From assembly GCA_030765065.1 (NCBI GenBank), contig CM060976.1, positions 58,202,539 through 58,266,538 on the forward strand: a stretch of 64,000 nt of DNA, read 5' to 3'. Below, in pieces: positions 22,070-33,604 of this stretch (within the stretch, counting starts at the first letter, position 1; each line of letters begins with the position of its first letter). The translations under genes and the position numbers were made by a program. Source of the DNA: Deroplatys truncata (Eukaryota > Arthropoda > Insecta > Mantodea > Mantidae). Below the pieces are notes generated by a model. The model worked only from the letters and a program-made list of their open reading frames with translations, ran no database searches and was not told the origin of the DNA.

Positions 22070-23044
22070 TCCCGCACTCTATCCTTTGGCCCTGATACTT
22101 CAAAAATGTCACTGACCGCATTGAGAACATACTGCAACGACAATGTCAAGACTATTTTCAAGCCTACCAAAGAATCAAATAATTTACTACGCTCAGCTAA
22201 AGATCCTCGGGAACCTCTGTCATCAGCCGGTGTATACCGTATTCCGTGTTCTTGCGGGTCGGTTTACATTGGAACCACACAGCGCAGTGTCAACCCCAGA
22301 CTTACGGAACACAAAAGAAGTTGCCACTTGGGCCAAATAAAAAAGTCCGCAGTCGCCAAACACGGCATTGAAGCGGAGGGTGAACATATCAATAAGTTCC
22401 AGGACAACATTGTTTCATCCATGACACATTACCATGCCCAACTAGAGCGTGAAGCCATCGAAACATATAAGCATCCTTCTTCTTCTTTATCTGTTTAACC
22501 TCCTCTTATCTAGGAGTTACACCCTCCCAGGACTTACAGGCGGGTGCCTAGGGTCAGAGGCCCGTCGAGGAGCAGACACTCATGGATTAGACAGCATATC
22601 CAGGATGGGTGATCAGCCCGATGCCTGGTATGGGAGGAAGGAAGTAGATGAAATGGATGAAAGGAAAGGTGATGATGGAGCAGTTGGTGGAATGAGTGGC
22701 GGGGGAAACCGGGGAACCCGGAGAAAACCCGCCCAGACGCCGCTTTGTCCGCCACAAATCCCACATGCGGGTCCCTGGGATTAAACCCGGGCCGCCTCGG
22801 TGAGAAGCGATCGGTCTAACCACTCGGCCACGGCGCCGCCTCATATAAGCATCTTAACAATTTAAATAAGAAAGAAGGGGCTCTAAAGCTCAACAATAAC
22901 TGGCATCCAGTCATTCAAGACAAGAAACGTCATATAACACGAGAAAACAAAGCGAGCCAATCAGAAGGGAGCAACACCTTTGACTCAGCTGAGCCCCTCC
23001 CACCAGCCGACCGGCACCCAAACCTATCAGCGGAGCCCTCTTAG
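22070..23044 (+). pseudogene. Penelope-like GIY-YIG endonuclease domain, SINE-interrupted
   Basis: In intact Penelope-like elements one protein carries reverse transcriptase followed by a GIY-YIG endonuclease that nicks target DNA. Here only the C-terminal part remains. Visible motifs are IFKPT, LRSAKDPREPLSSAGVYRIP (shortened), CSCGSVYIG (GVY...YIG), the conserved Arg and Glu in NPRLTEHKR, KKSAVAKH and REAIETYKH. The frame is open to the SINE at 22476 and resumes in the same frame after it (KHLNNLNKKEGALKLNNNW) to the stop at 23042. Removing the SINE and one copy of its target duplication leaves no further break in this part. The loss of function comes from 5' truncation and the SINE. Confidence 0.85.
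22476..22841 (-). mobile_element. tRNA-Ser/Leu-like SINE inserted in the Penelope element
   Basis: A 366-bp insertion is flanked by a perfect 12-bp target duplication CATATAAGCATC (22464-22475 and 22842-22853). On the minus strand it starts GGCGGCGCCGTGGCCGAGTG with a good box A (TGGCCGAGTGGTTA) and box B (GGGTTTAATCC), has a 300-bp body, and ends in an AAGAAGAAG tail. A second copy of the family lies at 29565-29942. The head resembles serine- or leucine-type tRNA. Confidence 0.9.
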
Positions 23045-23086
23045 TATAAATATAGCAGTGCAACCTTCTCCTAGAAGACTTCGACA

Positions 23087-23132
23087 GCGCCACTGAAGAT
23101 GTCCACCGCAGTTGTAGACGAAACGTCTGGAA
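23087..23132 (+). ncRNA. Hammerhead-ribozyme-like motif, Penelope type
   Basis: CTGAAGA lies at 23093-23099, stem II GTCCAC (23101-23106) faces GTAGAC (23114-23119), followed by GAAA (23120-23123) and C-GTC (23125-23127). One C-A mismatch weakens stem II compared with the copy near 14.65 kb. It sits about 45 bases after the stop codon of the Penelope frame. A short stem I (CCA with TGG) is possible. Confidence 0.65.
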
Positions 23133-23179
23133 CATCTATCTCCAGCAGACCACAGTAAAACAGCCCGGAAATAACTTCT

Positions 23180-23650
23180 AGTTATACATATATAATGTTC
23201 ATATGGAAAACCTTCAATGGGTAAATGTGTTAGAAAAATCAACATGGAGTAAAATGATTTGGAAGTAAACACAGACAGTATGCTGTTGGGCATTTAATTG
23301 GTCCAATGTTGAAGATTTACAGAGCCCTGAGAGCAAAAGATATAGTATGAAATTGAAACTAAAAGTTCAAAGTAATTTTAGGAAATAAAATCTTACCTTC
23401 TAATTAAACTAAATTTAAATATTTTTTTAAAAAATTGACTAAACGTGAGCTATGGGTACGCTTAAGTAAAATGGTGGCAGAACGAATGGATAAAACCAAG
23501 CAAAATAAATACACATTCACTCATATGCCGCGTGAGTCCTCTCATCCTGCGGGTTGGTAACCAGACAACCCTGCATGTTACAGACGATGCAAAAATGCAA
23601 GTGCTGACACAGCATTCACCAGCCCGCTGATTAGGGCTACTGTGGTGCTC
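23180..23650. other. Unassigned stretch
   Basis: No gene or repeat was recognised. Confidence 0.4.
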
Positions 23651-23652
23651 GT

Positions 23653-23740
23653 TGTTTACGTGCTCTAGTAGCGCAATGGTTAACATGCTGGAAAGTCATG
23701 GTGAAGGTCGGAAGTTCAAATCACGCGTGCGAACTAATGA
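23653..23740 (+). repeat. tRNA-like sequence, SINE or tRNA pseudogene
   Basis: TAGCGCAATGGTTAACATG resembles box A and GGAAGTTCAAATCACGCG resembles box B, about 35 bases apart. The acceptor and anticodon arms do not pair well, so this is not a working tRNA gene. Confidence 0.4.
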
Positions 23741-23868
23741 GTTTTTTTATTCATTTCTGTTCATGTTTCGAGAACGTTCTAGCAAATCATGATTTCTTTC
23801 CGAATGCACTAGAAAGTGAATTTGCCTATAAATATGAAGTTCCAGCCGTTCGTGTTCAATGTGGAACA

Positions 23869-24920
23869 ATGTTTTCGAATAGAGAGTATCTGGGCATGGT
23901 ATTAGTATACGGGGCAGCGCAGCAGAATGCAACGGAGGCATGTCGTCTATACCAACAGAGGTTTCCGTAGAGAACACTTCCAACAGAACACAAATTTTTG
24001 CGAGTTGCGAACCGCAAACTGGAATCAGGAACAGTGCCCAAAACACCACATTCCACGAAGAGATCACCCCGTTTGTGACCAAGCAACGACGGATCGTGTG
24101 ACTATGTCATTAAGCATCGCATTGTAGTACGGGGGACATTTACAGGCATTTCGATATTAGCCAATCTTCTCCGTGGAGAATATTACATCATTCAAAGTGT
24201 GACCTTTATCATCTTCAACTACACCAAGAGCTACTGCAGCCGTATCATAAATGAAGAGTGGCGTTCGCTAGTTGGATCATACGACAAACTGAAGAAGATC
24301 CGCATTTTTTGGCAACTGTGGAAGCAGACGAAGCAGGGTTCCACAACACAGGCCAAGCAAATCACCACAACATTCATTACTGCAGCATTGAAAACCCACA
24401 TTGGATGCGAGTAGCGACCTTACAAGTCCGATGGGGTTTCAACGTTTGGGCTGGTATATTCGGCAATCATCTAATAGGCCCGTATTTCTATGAGGGCCAA
24501 CTAACTGGGAATTGATATATCCACTTCCTACAACACCAGCTGCCTACTCTACTGAATGAAGTGGCGACTATGTGGTATCAACATGATAGGGCGCCAGATC
24601 ATTCGGCCCGTCATGTAACGGCTTATCTCGATGCCACCTACCCTGAGCGATGGATAGGACGGCATGAATCAATAGGGTGGCCAGCACGCTCACCAGATCT
24701 ATCCCCATTAGATTTCTTATTATGAGGTTATCTTAAAGATATCGTATACCAGGAACGGCCAATCACCCTCAACAACTCAGGGAACCATCATCTTAGCTTG
24801 CAGTGACTTCGCACCGGCATGTTGCGCCGGGTTAGGCTGGAGATGATGGTTAGACTGAGATCCTGCATCCGCCGGCATGGTGGACACCTATTACAACCAC
24901 ACGGAGGAAAGGGGTAAATA
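23869..24920 (+). pseudogene. Mariner-type transposase (DUF4817/DDE_3 class), decayed
   Basis: Translated pieces in several plus-strand frames follow the order of insect mariner-related transposases. The N-terminal helix-turn-helix part is MFSNREYLGMVLVYGAAQQN, then ANWIIRQTEEDPHFL-like sequence (here FASWIIRQTEEDPHFLATV), the first catalytic Asp in ADEAGFHNTG, GQANHHNIHY, VRWGFNVWAGIFGNHLIGPY, the second Asp in MWYQHDRAP, and the third in WPARSPDLSPLDF. The end reads MVRLRSCIRRHGGH. At least three frameshifts and a stop inside the last motif (LLL-stop-GYLKD) destroy it. I could not find its inverted termini. Confidence 0.85.
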
Positions 24921-24929
24921 GTAAAGGTT

Positions 24930-25620
24930 TTATCTGTGTGATGGTCCGGCATAATGTCATAGTCACTGTTAAATGCACTACTTTGTGAACCAGAGAGACT
25001 CACAACGATCATAATATTGGCTTGCAAACGTATCTAGTTTGTATGTACGTACTGCATTTTGTAAACTGTCAGAACAATTTATTGGTATTCATTTGTATGA
25101 AAGAATAGCTTTAAATATTAAAATATTATTTAAGGAGTGCCTTATCTTTGTGAGTTATAATTACAATGTTATATGCATTTATTTATATGTTCATTAAAGC
25201 ATATTCTAACAAGCAACAACTCGTGATTTAATGAAATTCACATAATTAAACTAATTAACTGAAACGCCACTTCCATGCCAAACGATCCGTTCTCGTTAAA
25301 TTTACTAAACATAAAAAGTACCTTCAAGTAACAGTATTTGATTCTGGGACCTTCACCACATACGGCTAACGCGCACGATGTTGCGCTGCGAGTGCAAGTC
25401 ACTGCACGTACAGCGGTGCAAAGGAGTCATTTTGGCCGAAATTGATACGGCACGATGCAGTGGACAGTGTATACGGCAATGCGGTACAATGCAGGGACTG
25501 CCTAGCTTCTCAATCCGCAGCCTGAGAAGACTCACCCGTGTATATATGTATATGTGTGTCTGTGTTTTTTCGTATCCCGCATAAATGAACATGTGGTGCA
25601 ACAAGTGCATAAAAATAGGA

Positions 25621-25676
<56 letters not shown>

Positions 25677-27221
25677 AAATAAAAAAGGGAAATCTTAGAA
25701 GTTCAAATGGCATGACGTTTTATTTGCGTTAAAACCTTCCGTTTAACTAAAGGAGTTTTTCCCATTCGTGTGCAACATTTCTCGATATCTTTAGGGTGGA
25801 TATACGAACATAAACAAGAAACTTAGGGCTCACATTTTCCTAGAAGGTTCGTTAATTCACTTACACAGGCTATTCTCTTTCCAGCATGTTCCAAGTTGCT
25901 CATTAACTAGAGGTTGCCCTAGGGAACGCGATTCTGTCCTCTCCTGTATTGTGTTTCGAATATGTTTAGAGGTTTACTATGCGTTCTGGATTTAACAAGT
26001 TTCCGAAATAGAAGTTAGCGAGATCGCAGATCCGAGTTCTCTGGAGGTTACACGATCGTTCTTCCGCTTTAATGATTCTCATTAATTCGGCGTCAGTTTG
26101 AGAATTGTCTTTTGCGACTTGCGACAATATTCCCGAACACGGGATTTTGTGATTTTATCAGAATGATTGGAAATGTCCTTGATATTGATTGAAGGAAGGT
26201 TACTTCTGAAATATTAATATTTCATGCTTTCATTTACAGCTGCAGTTTTTACAGCTGCACTCTTGGATTTCAACCAGCATTAAATTACAAGAGCAATTCA
26301 ATCTGCGCTGCTTTAAACCTGTTTTTATCTGGATTAATTCAAACCACGCTAACATTCAAGAACACTCCCGTAAAATGTTATAATATTTCCATTGAATATT
26401 AAGTATTCTAAAGTTACATGCATATTCACGACACCAAAGCAGAAATAAAAATGTATTCTATAATCTCCGCTTTCTGGTTATGACTCAATGTCTTTATAAA
26501 ATAGGATGCTTGCAGTAGCACTAAATTCTTTCATGTTTTACCGAAGGTAAGGATTAATGTATTCCAAATAAAAATTCAGTAATCACTATTTCTCTATACC
26601 TTCCTTACTATAAAAATAGTTAATTTCATAGCCTCTATAGCAAATCATTTGTTTTTATTCGTGTTCATATTTTTCCTATGAGATATTTCTGAACTATCAT
26701 AAGTAACCCTCAACTCCGCGTGCGTTACTCCTTCATTGCGGATATCTCTCCCTCTCTATACATCCCTATATCTCTCTCCATATTTCACTATCCTCCTCTT
26801 CTGAGTTCCTTCCTCTCACTCTTCCCTCTCTCATTTTCTGCCTAATCCCTTCTCACATTCCACAACCCACTTCACCTCTTTCAGTCTTCCTGCCCCCCTT
26901 CTCCATATTATTCTTCTCAGGCGATGCTTTTAAATCGATTATAAGACTGCTTTTCTGAGATATTATTAACCTTCAAGAACATAAATATATGCTTAATATT
27001 ACACAACCTTATGCCTGTTCTTTGTCCTTGTATTTTTCCCATGCTATAACATGGCCATCCAACATAACAATGTATCAAATGTTGATAGGTTTGGTATATG
27101 AAAAACGGAACCGAACTGTTATATCTACTTAAACATTCATCCCATCCACATTCTGTAAACAGTAACACCTATCAGAGAAAATTTACTCCCCGCGTAACAT
27201 TTGTACCTTCTGCACTATGTA
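24930..27221. other. Unassigned stretch with a GAAA microsatellite
   Basis: There is no recognised gene. A 68-codon frame at 25378-25584 is rich in cysteine but has no family match I can name. Between about 26740 and 26900 the plus strand is a polypyrimidine-rich tract (CTCTCC, CCTCTCACTC). The tetranucleotide repeat is listed separately. Confidence 0.4.
25618..25679. repeat. (GAAA)n microsatellite
   Basis: About 15 perfect GAAA units. The long reverse-strand frame with alternating Ser-Phe-Leu residues across it is a by-product. Confidence 0.95.
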
Positions 27222-27984
27222 TACAGTAGACCCTCGCTAATTCGAAATCGGATAAACCGAAAACTTGGTTAATCCGTAGTAGCTGCTCGGTCTCTGCCGA
27301 ATTACATGGAAAAATCTACCGCTTAAACCGAATTTCGGATAATTCGTACTACGAACTAAAATTTGGTTACCTCATTACATATTGTGGCATGTGCACAGAT
27401 TATAGTAATAGTAATACGTCCTCTGGTTACCCAAGTCGAAGGTTGGCAGTTTATCTGAGGAGGGGCGATTGAGTGGAAACAGTCTCATTGGTGGGGATAT
27501 GGCGTTAGTGACGCCAAGCTTAGCGTGGGTTTTCTGAGCATTCTGTGGCTAGTCTTCGCGTGAGCTGGACGGATAACTGTCTACGACATGGCGTCCTCGC
27601 CCGGCAGACACATGGGGAAAGACATTATTATAATAAATCTACTAGTTGTCCATTCCTTTGCAGTTTTTAATTATAGTAGCATAGAATCCTTGCCTCTCCC
27701 TTCAGCCAGGAATTATGTTAGTGTAAAAATATTTTTGAGATAACTTTAGCTGCGTCCTCGTCGTTGCCTCTTAAATTAAAGTTTCCTTTGTTTGATTAAC
27801 GAACCCTCTCACAAGCGAGTTGCCCTCCTCTGAAGTTAAGTAATTACAAAATATTGAGGTACACGACAATATTCCTTACGTTATTCTTCGTTTAAAACGA
27901 ATATGTATGTTGTGCGTGTACTGCGATGTTTTCCGTTACGCATTTCACTTAATTTTTCTCAATTTTCTTTTCCACTGTCCGACC

Positions 27985-29207
27985 CCATGCTTCAAAAGAA
28001 GGCCCGGGAAATCCTCAAAAAAGAAGGGATTTCTGGGTTTGTGTCTTCTGAGGGATGGCCATGCCGTTTTCAGAAGAGGCATAAAATCAGTGCTGTCGGT
28101 GTCTGGCGAGGCACATAGAGTAAACGAGAAAGATGCCAATGAGTGGGCGCGGGAGTTTTAATCTAAGCTCTCCCAACATCACCCAAGAAATGTGTTTAAT
28201 GTGGTTGAAGCAAGCGTTTTCTATAACTTGATATCTGAAAAAACACTACGTGCCAATGGCGGAAAATGCCATGGAGAAAACTGCAGCAAGGAGACATAGA
28301 TGGTGGTCCTATGTTGTAATTCAGATGGTTCCGAGAATCTCAAACCATTAGTGATTGGAAAATACAAAAATCCACGTTGTTTTAAAAGGTCAACCTATTC
28401 AATACGCCAAGTCAGTACGAGAATAACAATAAAGTTGAATGACCAAATCTCTTGAAGATTCAACAACAAATGGCTGTGAGAAAAAGGAACATTTTGCTAA
28501 CTTTGGACCACTGCACGGCACATCAGTTGGATAACCTGGAACTTCCGAACATAGAAGTTATCTTCTCACTAGCTAACACCACGAGCGTCTGCAACCAATG
28601 GATCAAGGAATAATCACCTCAATGAAGCGTAAGATGCCAACTGGTTAAGGCTGCCATCAGTGCAATAGAACTACAAGAAATAGTTCCACACTGGAATGTA
28701 TTGCAAGCTATTCGCAACATATCTGCTGCTTGGGATGAAGTTACAACAGACACCATAACTAACTGTTTTAAGAAGGCCTGGACAGCAACTAATAACGCCG
28801 CTGAATCTGAACAGGAAACCGATGATCCACATCTGAACTTATAATGTGGATACAATTGGGATTCTGACAATGCTCTTCTACACGCTTACACCCGGTTGGT
28901 GCCCTCTTGTACCGTCATTGTGGAAGAATGGACGTAGGTAGACAACATCTGTGCTGCTAAGAACCAGTCATTTGCTGATGATGCAGAAGAGAATGAGAAT
29001 TCTTTACTGTCATCTTCTGAGGAGGAACATGAAGATACGACACCGCGACCCCGCGCTAAAGTTACAGCTGAAATTTCTGTTCTCGAGAGATTTGCTGCCA
29101 CTTCTGATGTCCCCATGTCATTTCAGGCTGCCCTTAATGAGATATCTTCAGAGAGTGCCATAATATTACGACCAACGGTCCGTCAAAAACAATTAATGAA
29201 TTTTTAA
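27985..29207 (+). pseudogene. Tigger (jerky/CENP-B-like) transposase, decayed
   Basis: Plus-strand pieces in order are: the helix-turn-helix part PMLQKKAREILKKEG near 27988, GFVSSEGWPCRFQKRH, VSGEAHRVNEKDA, the core segment CNSDGSENLKPLVIGKYKNP near 28315-28375, LTLDHCTAHQLDNLELPNI near 28500-28555 with the second catalytic Asp, the degraded QPMDQGII near 28590, and a C-terminal acidic/Ser-rich region ending at about 29207. There are several frameshifts and stops. Intact proteins of this class bind the TIRs and cut at TA. Confidence 0.88.
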
Positions 29208-29564
29208 AATTATAGAACTAAAATGTGTAATGGATAAGAGTTGTAGCTAAAACATGTGTTCCGAATAAAACTTAGTGTTAAAAGAACGGTATATTTAAAG
29301 TGTTTCTTAAGGTTATTGTTTGTAGTATTATACGACTCACCAATGCAATGAGTACAATGTTGTTCCAAATGGTACTGTTTAAAAAAATTACGACAACTAT
29401 TTGACAGCAAACTTTCTCAACTAAACAAATGCCACATATGTCGTATACAATAGTTATTTTCGCTTTTTCTTAGAAGTGGAACACCCTCATTCGCTGGTAC
29501 GCATAACAAGAGAGAAGGTGAACTAAACAGTCGTATTTTACCATTTCAGAAAACCCTGGGGATG

Positions 29565-29942
29565 GGCGGCGCCGTGGTCGAGTGGTTAGACCGCTCGCCT
29601 CTCAACGAGGCGGCCCGGGTTCCATCCCAGGGACCCACATGTGGTATTTGTGGTGGACAAAGCTGCATATGGGTGGATTTTCTCCGGGTTCTCCGGTTTC
29701 CCCCGCCAATCATTCCACCAACTGCTCCATCATCACCTTTCCTTTCATCCAGTTCACCATCATTTCGTTTCATCTACTTCCTTCCTCCCATACCAGGCAT
29801 CAGGCTGATCACCCATCCTGGATATTCTGTCTGATCCATTAATGTCTGCTACTCGACGGACCTTTGACCCTAAGCACCCGTCTGTAAGTCCTGGGGAGTG
29901 TAAGTCCTACATACAAGGAGGTTAAACAGAGAAAGAAGAAGA
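29565..29942 (+). mobile_element. Second copy of the tRNA-like SINE, inside Tigger
   Basis: It is the same family as 22476-22841, here in plus orientation: GGCGGCGCCGTGGTCGAGTG head, box A GTGGTCGAGTGGTTAGACC, box B GGGTTCCATCCC, shared body (TTTCTCCGGGTTCTCCGG, CATACCAGGCATCAGGCTGA, shortened) and AGAAAGAAGAAGA tail. The target duplication is unclear; at best ATGGG. Confidence 0.88.
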
Positions 29943-30054
29943 TCACATGGGATTATTTTTACAAAACCTCGTTAATTCAAACTTCGTTAAACCGAGTAGA
30001 CTATTTTCGGTCCTTGGAATTCGGTTAAACGAGGGTCTACTGTAGTAACTTGTT

Positions 30055-30760
30055 TGCATTTTTAGAAAAACGTTCGGGTGTGTGTGACTATGAACACCAT
30101 AGCTGAAAAACGAAAAGTCGGATAAATATCAAGCTTGTTATTTAGGTTACCTTCCAAAAACGCGTAAGATGAAGGATTTTTTTCAAAACTGTTGATTTTC
30201 TAAAAATGACTCAACAATTTCGATTAAAATACTATATATTAAATGTATTTACATGAAAATTTAAATGTATATCTTGAATTTTCTGGAAATATCCTGTAAA
30301 GTCCACTTCATTTGCAAGAGTTTTGTATAATCTTATACAACAGGTAAGCGTTAAGCGATAAACGAAAAAATACTGCACAAAAACTCTAGATTTTTTTAAA
30401 ACACACAATTTACTTGAAATAATATTTTTATGACATAAGCCATTTCTGAGATATCCGTTATTAAAGGCTCGAATTGTTCACTTCTTTGCCAATCGCTTGT
30501 CATCATTCAATTGTTTCTCGCTATTGCATGGAAAGAGTATGTAATTTTAAGACCAGCGTATACTGTCTAGTCGTAAAACATTTGATTATCGCTGACCCCT
30601 TTGTATCTATAACGAAATGCGTAATATAGCTATTTCTGCAAAGGCTTATTTGGATTAAAATATAGTAGACATTTAGTGAGAACAGTTTGAATCACAGTAA
30701 TAAACAATAGAGGGTAGAGAAAGTCATGTGAATGTATCACATCAGATATTTTTTTAAAAG
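30055..30760 (-). repeat. Repeat R, reverse, right end missing
   Basis: It runs from TTTTTAGAAAAACGTTCGGG (the region of the internal GT tract) through R landmarks to TAGAGGGTAGAGAAAGTCATG and CACATCAGATATTTTTT. It starts almost directly after the Tigger right terminus. Confidence 0.85.
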
Positions 30761-31724
30761 CTCAATAATAAGCCAGATATGTAAATGTTTATTTAATGCA
30801 TCTGTCCAGTTTTGGAGAAATAATAGTTAAGATGGCATTCATTTTCTAGGTTAAACTAACAACGTTATAGCAGGATCATCACTAGTCTCTAAGGTTTATG
30901 GAAATTAAGACAATCTGATATGCGGCAGATGTGCCTTAGGTCCGTATTTGTCGGCTGCCTTTCAGCCTATTTACTTATTGAGGCAGACGAAGGTCCCATA
31001 TTGGGTGAAAAATCCTTTAAGAAATGTAAGTTACTCTGACGCGAGAACACCTCAAAGATTAATATTTTGAAGCGATATTTTGATATGTTTAGCAACATAC
31101 GTTTTATCGAACTACATGTAAAGAACGCTTAAAGAAGTATGCCATAGTTAAGAATTGATGTAAGCTTATTGAATGATATCGCGTAAAAGGAATTCAGAAA
31201 TTGACTTGGTATAATAAAAGTTAAAATGTATCAAAGATTCATAGATACCAATATCATATTTAGTTGGTAGTGACTTTAATAATGTTAAATAATATCGAGC
31301 ATACTGTTATACCCTCATACAACACAGAAAGAAACTTGCATAGAAATTGTCTCATCTACCAATAGGTTCGCGGAAAACCAAATTTGCATCGTAATAGGTG
31401 ACGTAAATACGTGAAACTTTAAGGTGGAGGTGAGCTAAAACCTCACTTCTACTGGCTTCAATAAGGTGATGTTGCGTTCGCCTGCGTGCCAATATTATCA
31501 CGGGGATATGAGACTCAGGATCAGCTAAGAAGGCGCTCGTCTCTAGATGCGCAGTAAAGCAGAAGTGTCACGTGACTTTGGCGACCAATGCACTTCAGTT
31601 TGATGTTGTGTGCAAGCAGAAGTGTTTATTATTCGAATTTAAAGACTTTTTTCGTTTTGTGCGAAGTATGGTGAAAATATAGTGCTGATATGAACCATAA
31701 TGGAAAAAAACAGTACGTCAGGTA
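30761..31724. other. Unassigned stretch
   Basis: No gene, RNA or known repeat was recognised. Confidence 0.4.
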
Positions 31725-31726
31725 TA

Positions 31727-33118
31727 CAGGCTGAATCACCTAAAACTTGTATCGCAAATATTTTGGGAATGGAAAGTACTATTGTTGTGTAGCTTTTACA
31801 GCATTGATTGGTAGATTTAGAATATAAACAGATTTTATTAATTGTGAGAAAGAGTAATTTTTGAGCAAACACACAATTTTTAAGTGTAAAATGCCTAGTT
31901 ACATCAACAGAATAAAAGTAGGGTAAATTAGAATGTCAATGGTATTTGTTGCAAGATTCTAGTGCAAGTGGTTTACGAGAAATCGTATTTCGAAAAGTTT
32001 CCAACCCGACAATTGTTTGTCCCATTCAACCTGCTTAGTTGTTAGGTACGATGTTGTTATGTTTGTTTGCAATGTGTTTTCTGTACATACATTGTATTGC
32101 AACTTTCTGGCCAGTTAGTTTGTGACAGTTCAAGCAGTAAGTCGTGAGTGGAAGATGGGATTTACTAATGCAGAAAAAGCCAACGTGTTCATGGTGTATG
32201 GAGAGTGCAGGAAGAATGCAGTTCGTTCCTGTACGGTGTATGCGGAAACGTATCCCAATAGACGTCAACCATCTTGTCAATTATTTATCAACCTCTTCAA
32301 CCAGTTACGTGAAAGTGGTGTACACCAACAAAACGTAACAGAAACAAACAAGTGATTGAGAAGAGGCAAAAATTAATGTTTTGGCTGCCGTTGCAGTAGA
32401 TCCGCAAATTAGTTCCCGCACAATCGCACGTGGAAGTGGCATAAGTCAGCAAGTGTACTGCGCATTCTCCATCGACATAGGATCCATCCCTATCACACCT
32501 CTCTCCATCAAGAGCTGCATGGAAACGATTTTGAGAATTGTGTTAACTTTTGCACATGGGCATTAAGACATGATACTCCAGATTCATCACGTATCTTGTT
32601 TAGTGATGCGGGCAAAATTTACTAATCATGGCCAGGTAAACCGCAGAAACATGCACTATTGGTCTGTTGGCAATCCCCGTTGGCTTCGTCAGGTAGAACG
32701 TCAGCGTCCATGGAGTTTAAACGTGTCGTGTGGGATAGTGAACCATTAGCTCATAGGCCTTTTGTTCATATAAGAAACAATGAACTCGCACATGTATCGC
32801 AGTCTCCTGACAAACCATCTGCCACAGATGCTAAAAAACGTTTGTTTGCAAACTAGGAGGAACATGTGGTACTATCATGATGGATGTCCAGCCCATAGTG
32901 CACGAAGCACTACAGCTTGTCTTAACGGATTGTTTCCAAATTGTTGCATTGGACGTAGAGGACCTGTAACTTGGCCGGCCCGTTCACCGATCTGACCCCT
33001 TTAGACTTTTTTCTGTGAAGAAGGCTGAAAAACACTGTCTACAAGGATGTACCAACTACACCAGACGATATGAAACGACTTATTACTGCTGCCTGCTCTG
33101 AAATTTCCGCTGAAACGT
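31727..33118 (+). mobile_element. Mariner-type element A, 3' end lost
   Basis: It starts after TA (31725-31726) with CAGGCTGAATCACCTAAAAC, the same terminus as element B. It continues through the roughly 300-bp terminal-repeat sequence and a transposase pseudogene, and similarity to element B stops near 33118. The right terminal repeat is missing. Confidence 0.8.
32155..33118 (+). pseudogene. Mariner-type transposase of element A, decayed
   Basis: The likely start is the ATG at 32155 (MGFTNAEKANVFMVYGECRK). Recognisable in order are YPNRRQPS, VLAAVAVDPQISSRTI, the region around the first catalytic Asp (FSDA-type, degraded near 32600), FTNHGQVNRRNMHYW with changed frame, NLWYQHDGCPAHS-like WYYHDGCPAHSARSTTA with an intact second Asp, and the third motif with WPARSPI in place of SPDL. 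Several frameshifts are present. It is the class annotated in insects as DUF4817/DDE_3 'Tc3-like' protein, different from the family at 23.9 kb and 46.3 kb. Confidence 0.82.
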
Positions 33119-33213
33119 GTGCACCAGTACGTTTCGCACATGTTTATCATAAATGGCATCACATAGCGAAGATTTAAAACGTAAATAGCATTCCTTGGGA
33201 CGCGAATCATATA

Positions 33214-33510
33214 GAGTGTAAATCACCTAAAACTTGCACCACAAATATTTCGGAAATGGAAAGTGCTATTGATGTACAGTTTTCACAGCATTGATTGGTA
33301 GTAAGGGGCTCGTACCTTTAGGCTATAAACAGATTTAAATAATACTGAGAAAGTATATTTTTTGAGCAAAAATACAATTTTTAAATGGAACAATGTCTAG
33401 TTATATCAACAGAATAAAGGTAGGGTAAATAAGAATGTCAGTGGCGTTTGTTGCAAGATTCTAGTGCAAGTGATTTACGAGAAATCTTATTTTGAAACTT
33501 TTACGCATCG
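33214..33510 (+). repeat. Left terminal inverted repeat of element B
   Basis: It matches the reverse complement of about 34712-35002 in landmarks ATGGAAAGTGCTATTGAT, CAGCATTGATTGGTAGTAAG, CTATAAACAG and TGCAAGATTCTAGTGCAAGT, with moderate divergence. The same sequence also opens element A at 31727. Confidence 0.85.
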
Positions 33511-33604
33511 ATATTTGTACAACCTGTAGTAGCACAAACTAAAGGAAAAAAAGGGAATTACAACATTTCTGTGGATTCTTACAAGTAAATAAAACATAGC
33601 CCTT

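Larger units (their letters stand above)
22000..23175 (+). mobile_element. Penelope-like element, 5'-truncated, with SINE insertion
   Basis: It holds the GIY-YIG C-terminal part of the element's protein, a stop at 23042-23044 and a noncoding tail with a hammerhead-like motif ending AACAGCCCGGAAA. The reverse transcriptase part is absent. It is split at 22476-22841 by a SINE. Confidence 0.85.
27224..30042 (+). mobile_element. Tigger/pogo-type DNA transposon with both ends
   Basis: The left end reads CAGTAGACCCTCGCTAATTC and the right end, reverse complemented, CAGTAGACCCTCGTTTAACC. Both are flanked by TA (27222-27223 and 30043-30044). CAGT-AGACCCTCG termini at TA sites are characteristic of Tigger elements. 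The interior carries a decayed jerky/CENP-B-type transposase and a SINE inserted at 29565-29942. Confidence 0.92.

Noticed and set aside
22587..22844. Open frames within the SINE at 22.5 kb
   Set aside because: These are by-products of a GC-rich SINE body. The same frames appear in the second SINE copy.
23653..23740. Candidate functional tRNA gene
   Set aside because: Box-like motifs are present, but the acceptor and anticodon arms do not pair.
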